From: Elainella saxicola E1
GTDB lineage: Bacteria > Cyanobacteriota > Cyanobacteriia > Elainellales > Elainellaceae
Direction: 5' to 3'
NCBI GenBank assembly: GCA_002796835.1
Contig: LUGL01000028.1
Coordinates: 165 to 37,951 of the forward strand
DNA length: 37,787 nt
Shown here: positions 1 through 7,789 of the stretch, one piece after another
How positions within the stretch are numbered: position 1 is the first letter of the stretch
How the letters are laid out: each line of letters starts with the position of its first letter
Translations under genes and position numbers: made by a program
The notes under the pieces: generated by a model
What the model was told of the DNA's origin: nothing
The model's input: the letters and a program-made list of their open reading frames with translations, nothing else
Database searches by the model: none

Positions 1-229
1 TTTCAAACCCTTTGTAGGCTGCATTCAGTGAGGGATACATGCCACACACCACTAGACTCATCAATCCCACGACACTGGAAAAAAGGAGTTCTCGCTGATA
101 TTGCTGTTCTGCGGTTTCCTCAAACAACTGATCCAACAACTTGGGGGCAAATATCCGCTCCATGATGGCTCGCACCATGACAGTCATTGGTGTATTTTCC
201 ACAAATCGCTCAAAGATGGCACTAATCAT
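1..229 (-). CDS. IS4-family transposase, N-terminal part (cut by window edge)
   Basis: The reverse strand opens with ATG at 229-227 behind a strong ribosome-binding site (GAGAGGGAG), then stays open to the window edge, giving 76 codons. The encoded start (MISAIFERFVENTPMTVMVR, later FAPKLLDQLFEE and LLFSSVVGLMSLVVCGMYPS) is the N-terminal region I know from cyanobacterial IS4-like DDE transposases. The catalytic residues lie beyond the edge, so I cannot say whether the element is intact. I did not identify a terminal inverted repeat between 230 and 320. The family call rests on remembered similarity of the N-terminus, not on the catalytic core. Confidence 0.75.
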   Translation of the reverse strand, partial: MISAIFERFVENTPMTVMVRAIMERIFAPKLLDQLFEETAEQQYQRELLFSSVVGLMSLVVCGMYPSLNAAYKGFE

Positions 230-319
230 AGCTCCCTCTCCCTGATTGGGTGCTCACTTCAGTGCCTTGATCCTATCGAAAATCCTAAAATACTCAATCA
301 ACCATAACAGTACAAACGC

Positions 320-698
320 TCACCTTAACAGGGGTAGCTCTGGACACCAGTAGATGTAGTCTTCAAAGGCGATCGGTACTGGATCTAGGGCGATCGGAAA
401 CTTCAGCAGTGCTTTACTCCAATCTACGCCTTCACCTATTTTGGGGATGCAATGCAGGAATATCAGCAGCATCGAAATGGGTCATCACTGGAGCATCAAA
501 TGTGTGGGATAACGCCTGCCACCATAACGATTCTGGCGCAAGGGCAACGATCGCCTCTACCCCCCATCCTTGCAGAATTTGCCGCAGCAATCGGCGGCTG
601 TGAATCAGGCTATCTCCGATCACCAATTTGCCATGGACTAGCTCAATTTTGGAACCGGGTGACCAGGCATGATACTCATCCAGTAAGGTTGCAGACAT
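320..698 (-). pseudogene. Uma2-like (DUF820-type) gene broken by a frameshift
   Basis: Reading the minus strand from ATG at 698 (MSATLLDEYHAW, then IELVHGKLVIGD and a helical stretch to LWWQALSHTF), the frame hits a stop at 432-434. The protein pattern continues without a break in a neighbouring frame (IPKIGEGVDWSKALLKFP, then IAFEDYIYWCPELPLLR) to a stop at 320-322. The crossing point lies near 432-450. Joined, the product is about 125 residues. Its start resembles the 'ELIDGE' region of the Uma2 family of restriction-endonuclease-like proteins common in cyanobacteria; this family call is tentative. A longer start at 713 exists, but GGAG at a good distance favours 698. A sequencing error could mimic the frameshift. 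Confidence 0.5.
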
Positions 699-769
699 CG
701 GGGCTGTCTCCAATGGGGTTTAATCTTGCGGTAACGAATACTGTCATTGTGACAACGATCGCTATAACT

Positions 770-1153
770 GTGACAGCTTATGTTTTTGAAAAAGCGGAAC
801 TGCGGGCTGCTGCGATTAAGGCGATCGAGCCACCTCTCAATTTGGGTAATGTGTTTACGGTGGATGATTCCACCACGACGATCGGACGACTGCGGGCCAA
901 ACTGGTAGATTACAATAGCGCTCTGGCGACGATCAGCGCTTCTCAATCTGAGATTGCTGAGCTGGAGAAAACCTTGAGCGACATGACAGAACGCATGTTG
1001 ACGGGTGTGGCTTTCCAGTTTGGGAAAGATAGCCGCGAGTATGAAATGGCAGGTGGAGTTCGCAAGAGTGAGCGGGTTCGCAAGGGTGCGAATAGCCGCA
1101 TTAAAGCGACAGCCAGCAGTCAGCTCAGTGGACAAACGAATCCTGTAGACTGA
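770..1153 (+). CDS. conserved-looking hypothetical protein with coiled-coil
   Basis: The frame is open from well upstream, but only the part after about 770 looks like protein. It has an Ala/Glu-rich helix (EKAELRAAAIKAIEPP), a segment LGNVFTVDDSTTTIGRLRAK, a long helix with Glu/Leu spacing (ASQSEIAELEKTLSDMTERM), and a basic tail around EMAGGVRKSERVRKG. I associate the KDSREYEMAGG(V)RKSER pattern with small cyanobacterial hypothetical proteins of unknown function. No domain with a known role is visible. GTG at 770 is the start I prefer; ATG at 713 would add a Thr/Val-rich stretch that looks non-coding, and GTG at 851 is also possible. An antisense frame over 638-1135 is a shadow. The upstream gene is broken and divergent, so no operon is evident. 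Confidence 0.5.
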   Translation: MTAYVFEKAELRAAAIKAIEPPLNLGNVFTVDDSTTTIGRLRAKLVDYNSALATISASQSEIAELEKTLSDMTERMLTGVAFQFGKDSREYEMAGGVRKSERVRKGANSRIKATASSQLSGQTNPVD

Positions 1154-1276
1154 ACTTAGACTGATTAATTGATAGAACGTTCACTTATCTACAATTGATG
1201 TCTTAACTATAGGCTGACTGCTGTCACCCAAAAGAACCCTTCTACTATCTCTGTCGCCCAATTGGGACAAATCTCT

Positions 1277-1342
1277 GTAAGGGCAGGTTTAGCAAATTCT
1301 CGATTGGCTTGCAGTCAGCATTTCGGCAAAACCTGCCCCTAC
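1277..1342. repeat. small interspersed inverted repeat (GGGCAGGTTT type)
   Basis: A 14-base left arm at 1277-1290 (GTAAGGGCAGGTTT) pairs with the right arm at 1329-1342 (AAACCTGCCCCTAC), 13 of 14 positions matching, around a 38-base middle. A related element with the same arm core lies at 7213-7278. Short elements with (GTAGGGG)CGGGTTT-like arms are dispersed in intergenic DNA of many cyanobacteria. Here it sits between two small genes, outside any coding frame. Confidence 0.6.
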
Positions 1343-1359
1343 GGTGGAATGCGCCTGCT

Positions 1360-1560
1360 CTATCGCTCCAGTACCGCCATAAATTTACCAGACGCAAACC
1401 AGGCCGGAATTAGCGGCGAGAACTTGGCTCGATCGGTCGCAATGCGTTTGACGCAGAACTCGTTCATGGCATGGATGACCTGATCGCGATCGCCAATGAT
1501 CCAGATTTGCAGTTTGTCGCCATGAGAAAGTGACAGCAGTTCGTTGAACTCTGTAGTCAT
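1360..1560 (-). CDS. small conserved-looking hypothetical protein (66 aa)
   Basis: I start this at ATG 1560 (MTTEFNELLSLSHGD), with GCGAGG about ten bases upstream; the longer frame from 1605 needs a TTG start and adds an unconvincing leader. The product has a short helix and then a compact alpha/beta-looking core (KLQIWIIGDRDQVIHAMNEF) followed by a basic region and a hydrophobic Pro/Phe tail ending KFMAVLER. I recognise the general look (DKLQIWxIGDRDQVIH) from small cyanobacterial hypothetical proteins but know no function. It stands alone on the minus strand, convergent with the gene ending at 1153, with an inverted repeat between them. Confidence 0.55.
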   Translation of the reverse strand: MTTEFNELLSLSHGDKLQIWIIGDRDQVIHAMNEFCVKRIATDRAKFSPLIPAWFASGKFMAVLER

Positions 1561-3060
1561 TTGAATTAGCCTCGCTAATGCTTGTAGAGATGGGTTGAAG
1601 GACAAACTCGATGGGTGGTTACCTAGCCACTGAAGCGATCAGCGAAGCCGTCAATTGCTACAATCGACAAAGCCGTGCGTTCTGCCTTGATCAGAATGCT
1701 AGGTGAGCTGATTGGAAGTGTTGCGATCACTTTCAGTCAGCGCCTCGCTTCGAGTTTGCCCACTGGTCTATTTGCCTGTCGGCATGGACCGGTAATTAGA
1801 TACTATACGCTGAAACTTTGGCCTGAGCAAGCGTATGTTGAGGGGAGATTGGCGATCGAAATTTTCTGCTAGGCTACACCAATCCTGGTATCCTCACGAG
1901 TATAAGGGGTCTGGAAACCTAGAATGATAGCTTCTCTGGGAATTTCTATTGCAGCTGATTTGTGGGCAATTCGCATTTCTGTTGCGTTACACTGAATCCA
2001 AATTTTGTCTTATTCGATGTCTAGATGTAAGATGTACCCATGCACTCGATGGTAAGCATGCCAACCTATATCTACCACTTGGCAATGATCTCGCTCCGTA
2101 TCAAAAACAAGTTGTGATTCGATCTCATCATTAGCGATCGGAGTTTTAACATGCTCGGTTAGTAGCGTTTAGATGAGCTATCAATATTTTTACTAGTTTA
2201 TCCATTGTATAATCTCCTCTTTTACAAAGTCATAAAGAATTTGATAGATTTAATATTGTTCAACTGAGATCTGCAAAAACTCTCATTGGAAGAAGGCTTC
2301 GTGCACTGCAATTGGCATTGCTAAGCAAAGCTTGCGATCCGATTTACTCAGTTTCAGTGCAAGCCGATAATTCAAGTCAATCAGCGTAAGATAAAGTTCC
2401 AATAAATACAAGTGGACTCGATCGTTTTCAACAGATGTTGATTAGAACTTACGCAAAGATCTAGACTTTTATGGCAGGGCCGTACAAAGCTGAGATTTTA
2501 TCAGGAGTATGGCATCAGCAGAGATGCTCAAGCGATCACGTCGAGTTGCAACTGAATTATCGATCACAACTAATTCAGATAGTTTGTCTAGAAAGTAGGT
2601 TAAGTATGCTATTGCATAATATAAATCATGGCTAAGTAATAGCCATGATGTTATTTAGCTATTCAAAAACGTCAATCTTTTTATGGTGGTTTATTAAGAA
2701 TCACCGTCTCTAGAATCAAAACTTTACAGTTGACTTGCCCAAGCATGAACTTCAAGTGAACTATGGGTAAATTCCCTAGCCTATCTCAGGAGAGAACAGG
2801 TACAATTATGATGAGCAGAGCTGTTGATCGTGTTGAATCGCGCTCTGAACGCCGTCTATGGGCAGTCCAGCATCTATCTATAAGACCTTGCTACCCATGA
2901 AATTTAAATAATTGGCATGACAATGTATTGTTTGAAGCGTGAAGCCCACACAATACAAGTTCTCAAACTCTGTCCTCTTTTTCATTGCCAAGGTAATAAC
3001 TGAAAGAAAGCAGGTATTGCTCATCTGCCAGAATACATTCACCTTAACAAGGAGCAACAA
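1561..3060. other. gene-poor stretch, probably decayed intergenic DNA
   Basis: I see no convincing gene here. A 32-codon frame at 1611-1709 (MGGYLATEAISEAVNCYN...) has an AAGGAC-like site in front and protein-like composition, so it may be the remnant of an N-terminus, but it ends without a domain. Frames at 1675-1872 and 1949-2134 look random. A short frame from 2810 (MMSRAVDRVESRSERR) follows a CAGGAGAG sequence and ends after about 31 codons. A perfect 10-bp hairpin lies at 2625-2649. Base composition drifts AT-rich after 2150, unlike the coding parts of the window. Confidence 0.5.
2625..2649. repeat. perfect inverted repeat (hairpin), unassigned
   Basis: ATCATGGCTA (2625-2634) pairs perfectly with TAGCCATGAT (2640-2649) around a 5-base loop. 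No T-run follows on either strand, so it is a poor intrinsic terminator. It lies in gene-poor DNA 410 bases upstream of the PTPA-CTERM gene. Confidence 0.5.
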
Positions 3061-3756
3061 ATGAGGTTTTTAGCAGGAAAGAAGTGGCTGTTTGGAGTAG
3101 TAGCCTTATCTGTATTAGGAGCCTGTGATGCTGCTTATGCAATTACGCTTCACACTACTGACTTTATCTCCAACACAACTCGAACTAACTTCAACGGTTT
3201 CGAAGGATTGCCTGATTCTGTTAATTATGGATCAATCTATATCGAAGATGGTATCAAAGTCGAACAAGTTAACGGCGAACCAGATGACATTTGGACCACC
3301 TTTACATCTTGGGGAGCAGAAGGACAGAAAGCTTGGTATCCTAATGGGGGGGATTCTGGATTCACCAAAATCACTCGCTCAGATAACAGCGATTTTATAG
3401 ATTTTGGACTACTGCGTGGTAGCGGATATATATCCGATGCTCCAATCACTTATGTATACGCACTCTTGCAAAATGGAGTCATCGTCTTCTCTGGAAACCT
3501 CTTTAGCTTAACCTCTGGCTATCTTGGTTTCGCTGGTGGTGGATTCAATGAGGTTCGATTGGGAGCCTACTACGGAAACAATCCAAATCAGACTCTTAGT
3601 GGATTTCAGGCTTTAGCCATTGACAGTATTGAACTATCTGGTAGCCCTGCACAACCAGTTCCTACTCCAGTTCTTCTGCCTGGTCTGATCGGCCTTGGTA
3701 TAGGTGTATTACGTAAGCGTAAGGGTGAAGCAGTGGAGGCAGAGGCAGACGTATAG
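3061..3756 (+). CDS. exported PTPA/PEP-CTERM sorting-domain protein
   Basis: A 231-residue secreted protein. The first 27 residues are a classical signal peptide: basic start (MRFLAGKKW), hydrophobic core (LFGVVALSVLG) and an AYA cleavage site before ITL. The middle is a Gly/Ser/Asn-rich beta-type sequence without cysteines or a recognisable enzyme motif. The C-terminus has the cyanobacterial sorting signal: PVPTPVLLPG, a hydrophobic helix (LIGLGIGVL) and a basic RKRK stop. This is a PTPV variant of the PTPA form. Family knowledge links such tails to processing by an exosortase and to envelope or extracellular-matrix surface proteins; no exosortase is in the window. The start has a strong site (AAGGAG, 7 bases before ATG). 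An 11-residue acidic tail follows the RKRK, which is unusual because the basic cluster normally ends the protein. It is monocistronic with its own terminator. Confidence 0.85.
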   Translation: MRFLAGKKWLFGVVALSVLGACDAAYAITLHTTDFISNTTRTNFNGFEGLPDSVNYGSIYIEDGIKVEQVNGEPDDIWTTFTSWGAEGQKAWYPNGGDSGFTKITRSDNSDFIDFGLLRGSGYISDAPITYVYALLQNGVIVFSGNLFSLTSGYLGFAGGGFNEVRLGAYYGNNPNQTLSGFQALAIDSIELSGSPAQPVPTPVLLPGLIGLGIGVLRKRKGEAVEAEADV

Positions 3757-3772
3757 ATCAACTAAAACTGTC

Positions 3773-3802
3773 AGCCATGTTCCTTCAAGGGCATGGCTTT
3801 TT
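3773..3802 (+). terminator. intrinsic terminator of the PTPA-CTERM gene
   Basis: AGCCATG (3773-3779) pairs with CATGGCT (3792-3798) and runs directly into TTTTT (3798-3802), 17 bases past the stop codon. Confidence 0.7.
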
Positions 3803-4254
3803 AGGCATGGATCTAAACACAATTATTGCATCATGTTTGTGAATCCTTTGCGCCTGGACAAGAATGACAATCTTTGATTCCATCACTGATCTAAATCAAA
3901 TAAATCAGAACAGGTTTGTAGCAGCCTTCGGCGCTGTGTTTGAAGTGAACCATGCAATTGCAGCCCAAGTTTGAGACCAACCGTTTTAAGGTGTCGATCA
4001 TCTATATGAGGGCGTTCAATATTCTCCTGTGTCGATCAGGTTTAAGGCGCTGCAAATTCCCCAGGTTTCGAAATTTGTGTAGGGTGGGATTTGAGATACC
4101 TGCCAGGGAGAAGTGGATTCGATGAAATCAGACTGCATTTTGCTGGGAGAAACTTCCAGAATCAAAGCTGCTCAGACGCTACTAGAGTCTCATCCTATAA
4201 ATTAATCAAAGAATTCGCTATTGATTCTTCAATCAATTCATTTCTGTGAATCCA
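3803..4254. other. intergenic stretch without a visible gene
   Basis: I find no frame with protein-like composition on either strand here. It separates the plus-strand PTPA-CTERM gene from the 3' end of the minus-strand SWIM-associated block. Confidence 0.5.
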
Positions 4255-5376
4255 TTACGTTTTGATACTCTTAAACCTGGTCATTAAAGCAGGACGGCTT
4301 TGGTACTTTGACTTCAGCTGCTCAAAGCGCTCGACAAATTCCGGTAATCGGTCCTGATGTTCCGCTAAGTCACGCAGGTCTTTGAGGAGAGCAGTCGCTT
4401 CATCGTAAGGTTTAGCCTGCTTCAACTCAATCAGTTCCCCCACTTGTTTCCAGGCTTGGGCTTCTTTCGGGGCCAGGGCTTCCAGTTCCTTGATCCGCTT
4501 TTTTCTAGCCGCATTCTTTTCTTGCTGGTCACGTTTCTTGCCAATCGTCTCAGCCATTTCTTCCAGCTCAGAAAACCGACGATGTCCTGAGTTCGATCGC
4601 GGCACCGATTGCGTCACGCCTGCCAATTCTTTTAAGCGCTGAATCAGCTGCAAATCAACATTGGGTTCTCGTCGCACCAGTTTTAGCAAAAATTCTTGCG
4701 TCTCATCTGGCGATAGCTCAGACAACCAGTTCTCAAGCGATGGCTCTTTGCTGGGCTTGTGGCGATCGCTAGCCTGGGCCGCTGCCGCAACTAAATCGGG
4801 ATCCAGTTCGACAAGATCAACAAACGCTTGAAGCGGCTTAGAAAGCTTGTCCAAATTCGGCGGAATCGGTGGTTCAACCGGATCATCCTCCAGATCGTCA
4901 TAATTCGCTAGATAAGGGGCTGTGCGTAGCCAAACCAGATACAGCAGCCGCAAATCGCCACCCATTAGCTCCTCTCGAAGCGGCAGCAAACGTGGCATCC
5001 ATTCTTCGCCCTCAATCCAACCTGACACACCTTCTTCTTCATTAATTTCGATATCCAGAATCACGTACTTGGCGGTTGTTGAAACAGTGACTGTGTCAGA
5101 AAGTTCGTAGGGCTTGAACCAGTCTGGATGAACGATCGCCTTTGGAAACCGAAACATAAGCTGCCAGGTGCCCCAGTTGGCGATGTAGAACATCATGTCA
5201 AAGTACTGGGTAAGGACGTTTTCTGGCTTGCCCCGAAAGTCGCCAAAGTTGTAAAGAAAAATCGCCTGACGGGATGTGAGTTGAACTCGACTGGAGAGCT
5301 TCCGGATTTCCTCCTGCTCCTTCTGAGTCAAAGGCCGATCGATCGCCTGAAATTCGTAATATTGATATTCGCTCAT
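4255..5376 (-). CDS. hypothetical protein of the SWIM/SNF2 block (373 aa)
   Basis: No name can be given. Residues 1-110 form a Tyr/Trp-rich domain (YQYYEFQAIDRPLT, then LYNFGDFRGKPENVLTQYFD and YIANWGTWQLMFRFP), which I recall from uncharacterised bacterial proteins encoded next to SWIM zinc-finger genes. Residues 100-165 look beta-rich with acidic clusters. Residues 275-320 are a strongly charged coiled coil (KKRDQQEKNAARKKR). The last 54 residues (QAKPYDEATALLKDL... to the end) resemble the last 55 residues of the SWIM protein, with the shared pattern QAxxYDxAxxxL and a basic, Leu-rich end. The start ATG lies one base after the stop of the upstream 597-residue gene (TGAgATG), so the two are translationally coupled. 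Together with the SWIM and SNF2 neighbours this suggests a partner in a nucleic-acid-linked complex; that is inference. Confidence 0.75.
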   Translation of the reverse strand: MSEYQYYEFQAIDRPLTQKEQEEIRKLSSRVQLTSRQAIFLYNFGDFRGKPENVLTQYFDMMFYIANWGTWQLMFRFPKAIVHPDWFKPYELSDTVTVSTTAKYVILDIEINEEEGVSGWIEGEEWMPRLLPLREELMGGDLRLLYLVWLRTAPYLANYDDLEDDPVEPPIPPNLDKLSKPLQAFVDLVELDPDLVAAAAQASDRHKPSKEPSLENWLSELSPDETQEFLLKLVRREPNVDLQLIQRLKELAGVTQSVPRSNSGHRRFSELEEMAETIGKKRDQQEKNAARKKRIKELEALAPKEAQAWKQVGELIELKQAKPYDEATALLKDLRDLAEHQDRLPEFVERFEQLKSKYQSRPALMTRFKSIKT

Positions 5377-5377
5377 C

Positions 5378-7171
5378 TCAACTGAGCCCCCTTTGTTTCA
5401 TCGCTTTCCATAAATTGCTGCGTCGCTGGTGATCACGACGCCACTGGGCTAAAAGTATTTCATAATTTTTGGGAGATAGTTCCTTGAGTGCAACCATCCA
5501 TTTCGCATGATTTGTATAGTCAGACTTAGAAGCAGACTCTGGTTTCGGCACAAAATTGTGCAGATGTTTTTCCCAATAGTCCATGACCTGCTTAAATAAA
5601 TCAGCAGGAGCATATTGTTTGAGATAGTCTTGTCGTGATCGATCGTTCTCTGTTATGTAACCTTTGGGATTGATCACAACTTGATAAAATTGCGGATATT
5701 CAGGGTTTCCTTTGTTCTGAATATTGGTCACATCTTTTGTCAACAGCCGCAGGAAATCGTAGTTCTCCCCTAACTGATGTTGATCTCCAGGAAGTTGAGT
5801 CAGCCATTGACTGATTTGCTGCTGAAACCAGGATGCTCCTTTTTGTGGATCAGCAACGCTATCAATCAACCAGGGAACCCACCAGCTATCTACAGATTCA
5901 GTTCGACCATATCCTCCCCCAGAGTGTGGCTTGGTTCGACGAGCAACTAAATTACGCCAGGAGGTGAACAAAGCCTGATGAGTGGGTTTAGCCAGGGGGA
6001 TATCAGCAAATGCGTTGAACATGGCAGACCAGTCGAACCAGTGCTCGATCGCAATCTGCTGAATTTGTAATGCATTCGCCCGATCGGTTTGATTTAAGCC
6101 CTGTGCAGTTTGTTGATAGTTGTGCAGTAATCGACCTGCGCTGGTTTGCTGACCTTCGTAATAGAAGCCTGATGTTGCAATCAGGAGCGCTGCTTCGGGA
6201 GTCCAGTTTCCTTGTCCTCTTGTAGATTCCAATAGGGAATGGATTGTTTCCTGAATCACAGTCAAACTCTCCGCATAGTTCTGCTCCACCAACAAGGCTG
6301 CAATGATCGGCAAACCGTTCTCCCACTGTTGCGGAATGGTCTTGCGCAAATTGTCCAGATAGCGATCGGGGGCATATTGCTCAAGCAGATGGAGATAAAG
6401 CTGATGCCAGTGAGAAGTTGTGTCACCCAGCGTTTGCTGCCAGAAAGAACTTTCTCGATCGGTTGTCAAGCCAGTCAGAATACACCGCTGGTCGGCCTCA
6501 GACAACTGAGTGAAAAAGTCAAACAGCGCATCGCTATCCAGTTCTATTTCCTCAAATTGCAGCTCACAGGTGCGAATATGGCGGGCAAATTGAAAAGCAT
6601 TTTGTTCTTGTTCCTGAGCAACAAACCATTCCCATTGCAATAAACAATACGTTATGTGGTTCGCCAAGTACAGGCCATCTGTCACTTCCATCCAGTCTTC
6701 TAAACCTTCTGAAATCGCTGATTCGACTTCCAGAAGAGGTTCGATAAAGCCATCGTTAGGCGTCAATTCATGCTCGAATGCAGTTTGAAGTAACGATCGC
6801 ATCTGGGCCGCTACTCCCTCTAAATCTTCGCTAAAGGTGGTTGCATCAAAATAGGGCTGCTCCCAATCGGCCTCCTGAATGATGTATTTTCCATCTTCCT
6901 CTGAAGCTTCTGAGACAATATCATCCCATGCTTGCCAGAGTTCAGACCAGGTCTGCGCCTGTTTTGCCAGAGAAACAGGTGGTGCAGATGCCTCAGTTGA
7001 TGCAGCGCTGGACGATGCAACCAGAATTTGCCTGACGGTTTGCTGGGTGTTTTCGTCAAGTTGAGCGATGGCTTGTTCCTGCAATTCCGGCGATAGAACC
7101 GTGAATAGCGCATCCAGCAATTGAACCAATTCCTGTTGCGTTAATGCATTCAGCAGATGATCGGATTTCAT
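5378..7171 (-). CDS. large helical hypothetical protein of the SWIM/SNF2 block (597 aa)
   Basis: An acidic, almost entirely alpha-helical protein with no signal peptide or membrane segment. Residues 1-60 are a Leu/Gln-rich helical pair (LLNALTQQELVQLLDALF). A low-complexity linker rich in Ser, Ala and Pro follows (about 52-68). The rest is a long array of helices, possibly TPR- or HEAT-like, but no repeat consensus is clear to me. The last 28 residues (NYEILLAQWRRDHQRRSNLW...) have the same basic, Leu-rich tail pattern as the SWIM protein and, more loosely, the 373-residue neighbour. It is the upstream member of a two-gene unit with that neighbour. No ribosome-binding site is obvious before ATG 7171. 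A scaffold or adaptor role is plausible but unproven. Confidence 0.75.
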   Translation of the reverse strand: MKSDHLLNALTQQELVQLLDALFTVLSPELQEQAIAQLDENTQQTVRQILVASSSAASTEASAPPVSLAKQAQTWSELWQAWDDIVSEASEEDGKYIIQEADWEQPYFDATTFSEDLEGVAAQMRSLLQTAFEHELTPNDGFIEPLLEVESAISEGLEDWMEVTDGLYLANHITYCLLQWEWFVAQEQEQNAFQFARHIRTCELQFEEIELDSDALFDFFTQLSEADQRCILTGLTTDRESSFWQQTLGDTTSHWHQLYLHLLEQYAPDRYLDNLRKTIPQQWENGLPIIAALLVEQNYAESLTVIQETIHSLLESTRGQGNWTPEAALLIATSGFYYEGQQTSAGRLLHNYQQTAQGLNQTDRANALQIQQIAIEHWFDWSAMFNAFADIPLAKPTHQALFTSWRNLVARRTKPHSGGGYGRTESVDSWWVPWLIDSVADPQKGASWFQQQISQWLTQLPGDQHQLGENYDFLRLLTKDVTNIQNKGNPEYPQFYQVVINPKGYITENDRSRQDYLKQYAPADLFKQVMDYWEKHLHNFVPKPESASKSDYTNHAKWMVALKELSPKNYEILLAQWRRDHQRRSNLWKAMKQRGLS

Positions 7172-7212
7172 ATTTGTTGTTTAGGATCGTGAATTGAATA
7201 AATCCGCGAATT

Positions 7213-7278
7213 GTACGGGCGGGTTGAGCAGATCAATCTGCATCTTGTAATGGATTTGATAGCAAAACCCGCCCCTAT
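7213..7278. repeat. small interspersed inverted repeat (GGGCGGGTT type)
   Basis: GTACGGGCGGGTT (7213-7225) pairs with AACCCGCCCCTAT (7266-7278), 11 of 13 positions, around a 40-base middle. Arm core and size match the element at 1277-1342. It occupies most of the gap between the 597-residue gene and ccbP, so these may be separate transcripts or the hairpin may shape a shared mRNA. Confidence 0.6.
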
Positions 7279-7309
7279 CCAATATCGAACTTAATTTAAT
7301 TCTCATTCC

Positions 7310-7687
7310 TTACCCAAATTCATATCCTTGTTCCATCCAATAGTGCCAATCTCCGATCGCTTCTTCAGTTTCCTCATCCACATCAATTCCTTCGATCTGA
7401 ACCAGAGGCACTGCCAGCTCTCGATCCATCCAGCGGATAACGACAAACATCTCTCGCTCACTCTCATCTTCAGGAGCCATTGAAATGACTTCCACCACTT
7501 CCTTGAGCTTCAAGGGAGAGACTTTGCGTTCTAGAATGCACTTGCCTTGAAAGGGGAAGCTGATCTTATCGTCGAGGTAGTAGTACCATCCCATTGCCTG
7601 CTCTTCTGGACCATAGGCATCAACGACTGCTTCCATCGTGATCCGGTTTTCCCGATCTTCATCTCTTTGAGCTTTTTTCTTCGGCAT
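7310..7687 (-). CDS. ccbP: CcbP-family calcium-binding protein
   Basis: A 125-residue acidic protein matching the Calci_bind_CcbP family: RDEDRENRITMEAVVDAYGP, then the signature MGWYYYLDDKISFPFQGKC, a basic linker (RKVSPLKLKE), and a beta segment with MAPEDESEREMFVVIRW and LAVPLVQIEG. The family is known from Anabaena, where CcbP buffers calcium and is degraded during heterocyst formation. After the domain there is an extra acidic tail (IDVDEETEEAIGDW) that may add calcium sites. The start ATG 7687 has AGAGG seven bases upstream. Its place between the helical proteins and the SWIM gene, all on the same strand, is noteworthy; whether calcium has a role in that set cannot be told from sequence. 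Confidence 0.85.
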   Translation of the reverse strand: MPKKKAQRDEDRENRITMEAVVDAYGPEEQAMGWYYYLDDKISFPFQGKCILERKVSPLKLKEVVEVISMAPEDESEREMFVVIRWMDRELAVPLVQIEGIDVDEETEEAIGDWHYWMEQGYEFG

Positions 7688-7789
7688 AATACAACCTCTG
7701 ACTGAAGTTACCGCGAATTATAAAAGTTATCGGATGGATTGTGATTCGATCGATCGAGAGAATTAATGATGCTGACGAACTACCGCACC

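Noticed and set aside
452-769. N-terminal part of the open frame that runs to 1153
   Set aside because: It is antisense to the Uma2-like remnant and has a Thr/Val/Ile-rich, random-looking composition; only the part after about 770 looks coding.
638-1135. 165-codon minus-strand frame
   Set aside because: Antisense shadow of the better plus-strand frame; rich in Arg, His, Ser and Cys as shadows usually are.
1675-2134. Two short plus-strand frames (1675-1872, 1949-2134)
   Set aside because: No protein-like pattern and no ribosome-binding site.
2451-2460. ACTTACGCA-like sequence resembling an insertion-sequence end
   Set aside because: Single copy with no partner end or transposase nearby.
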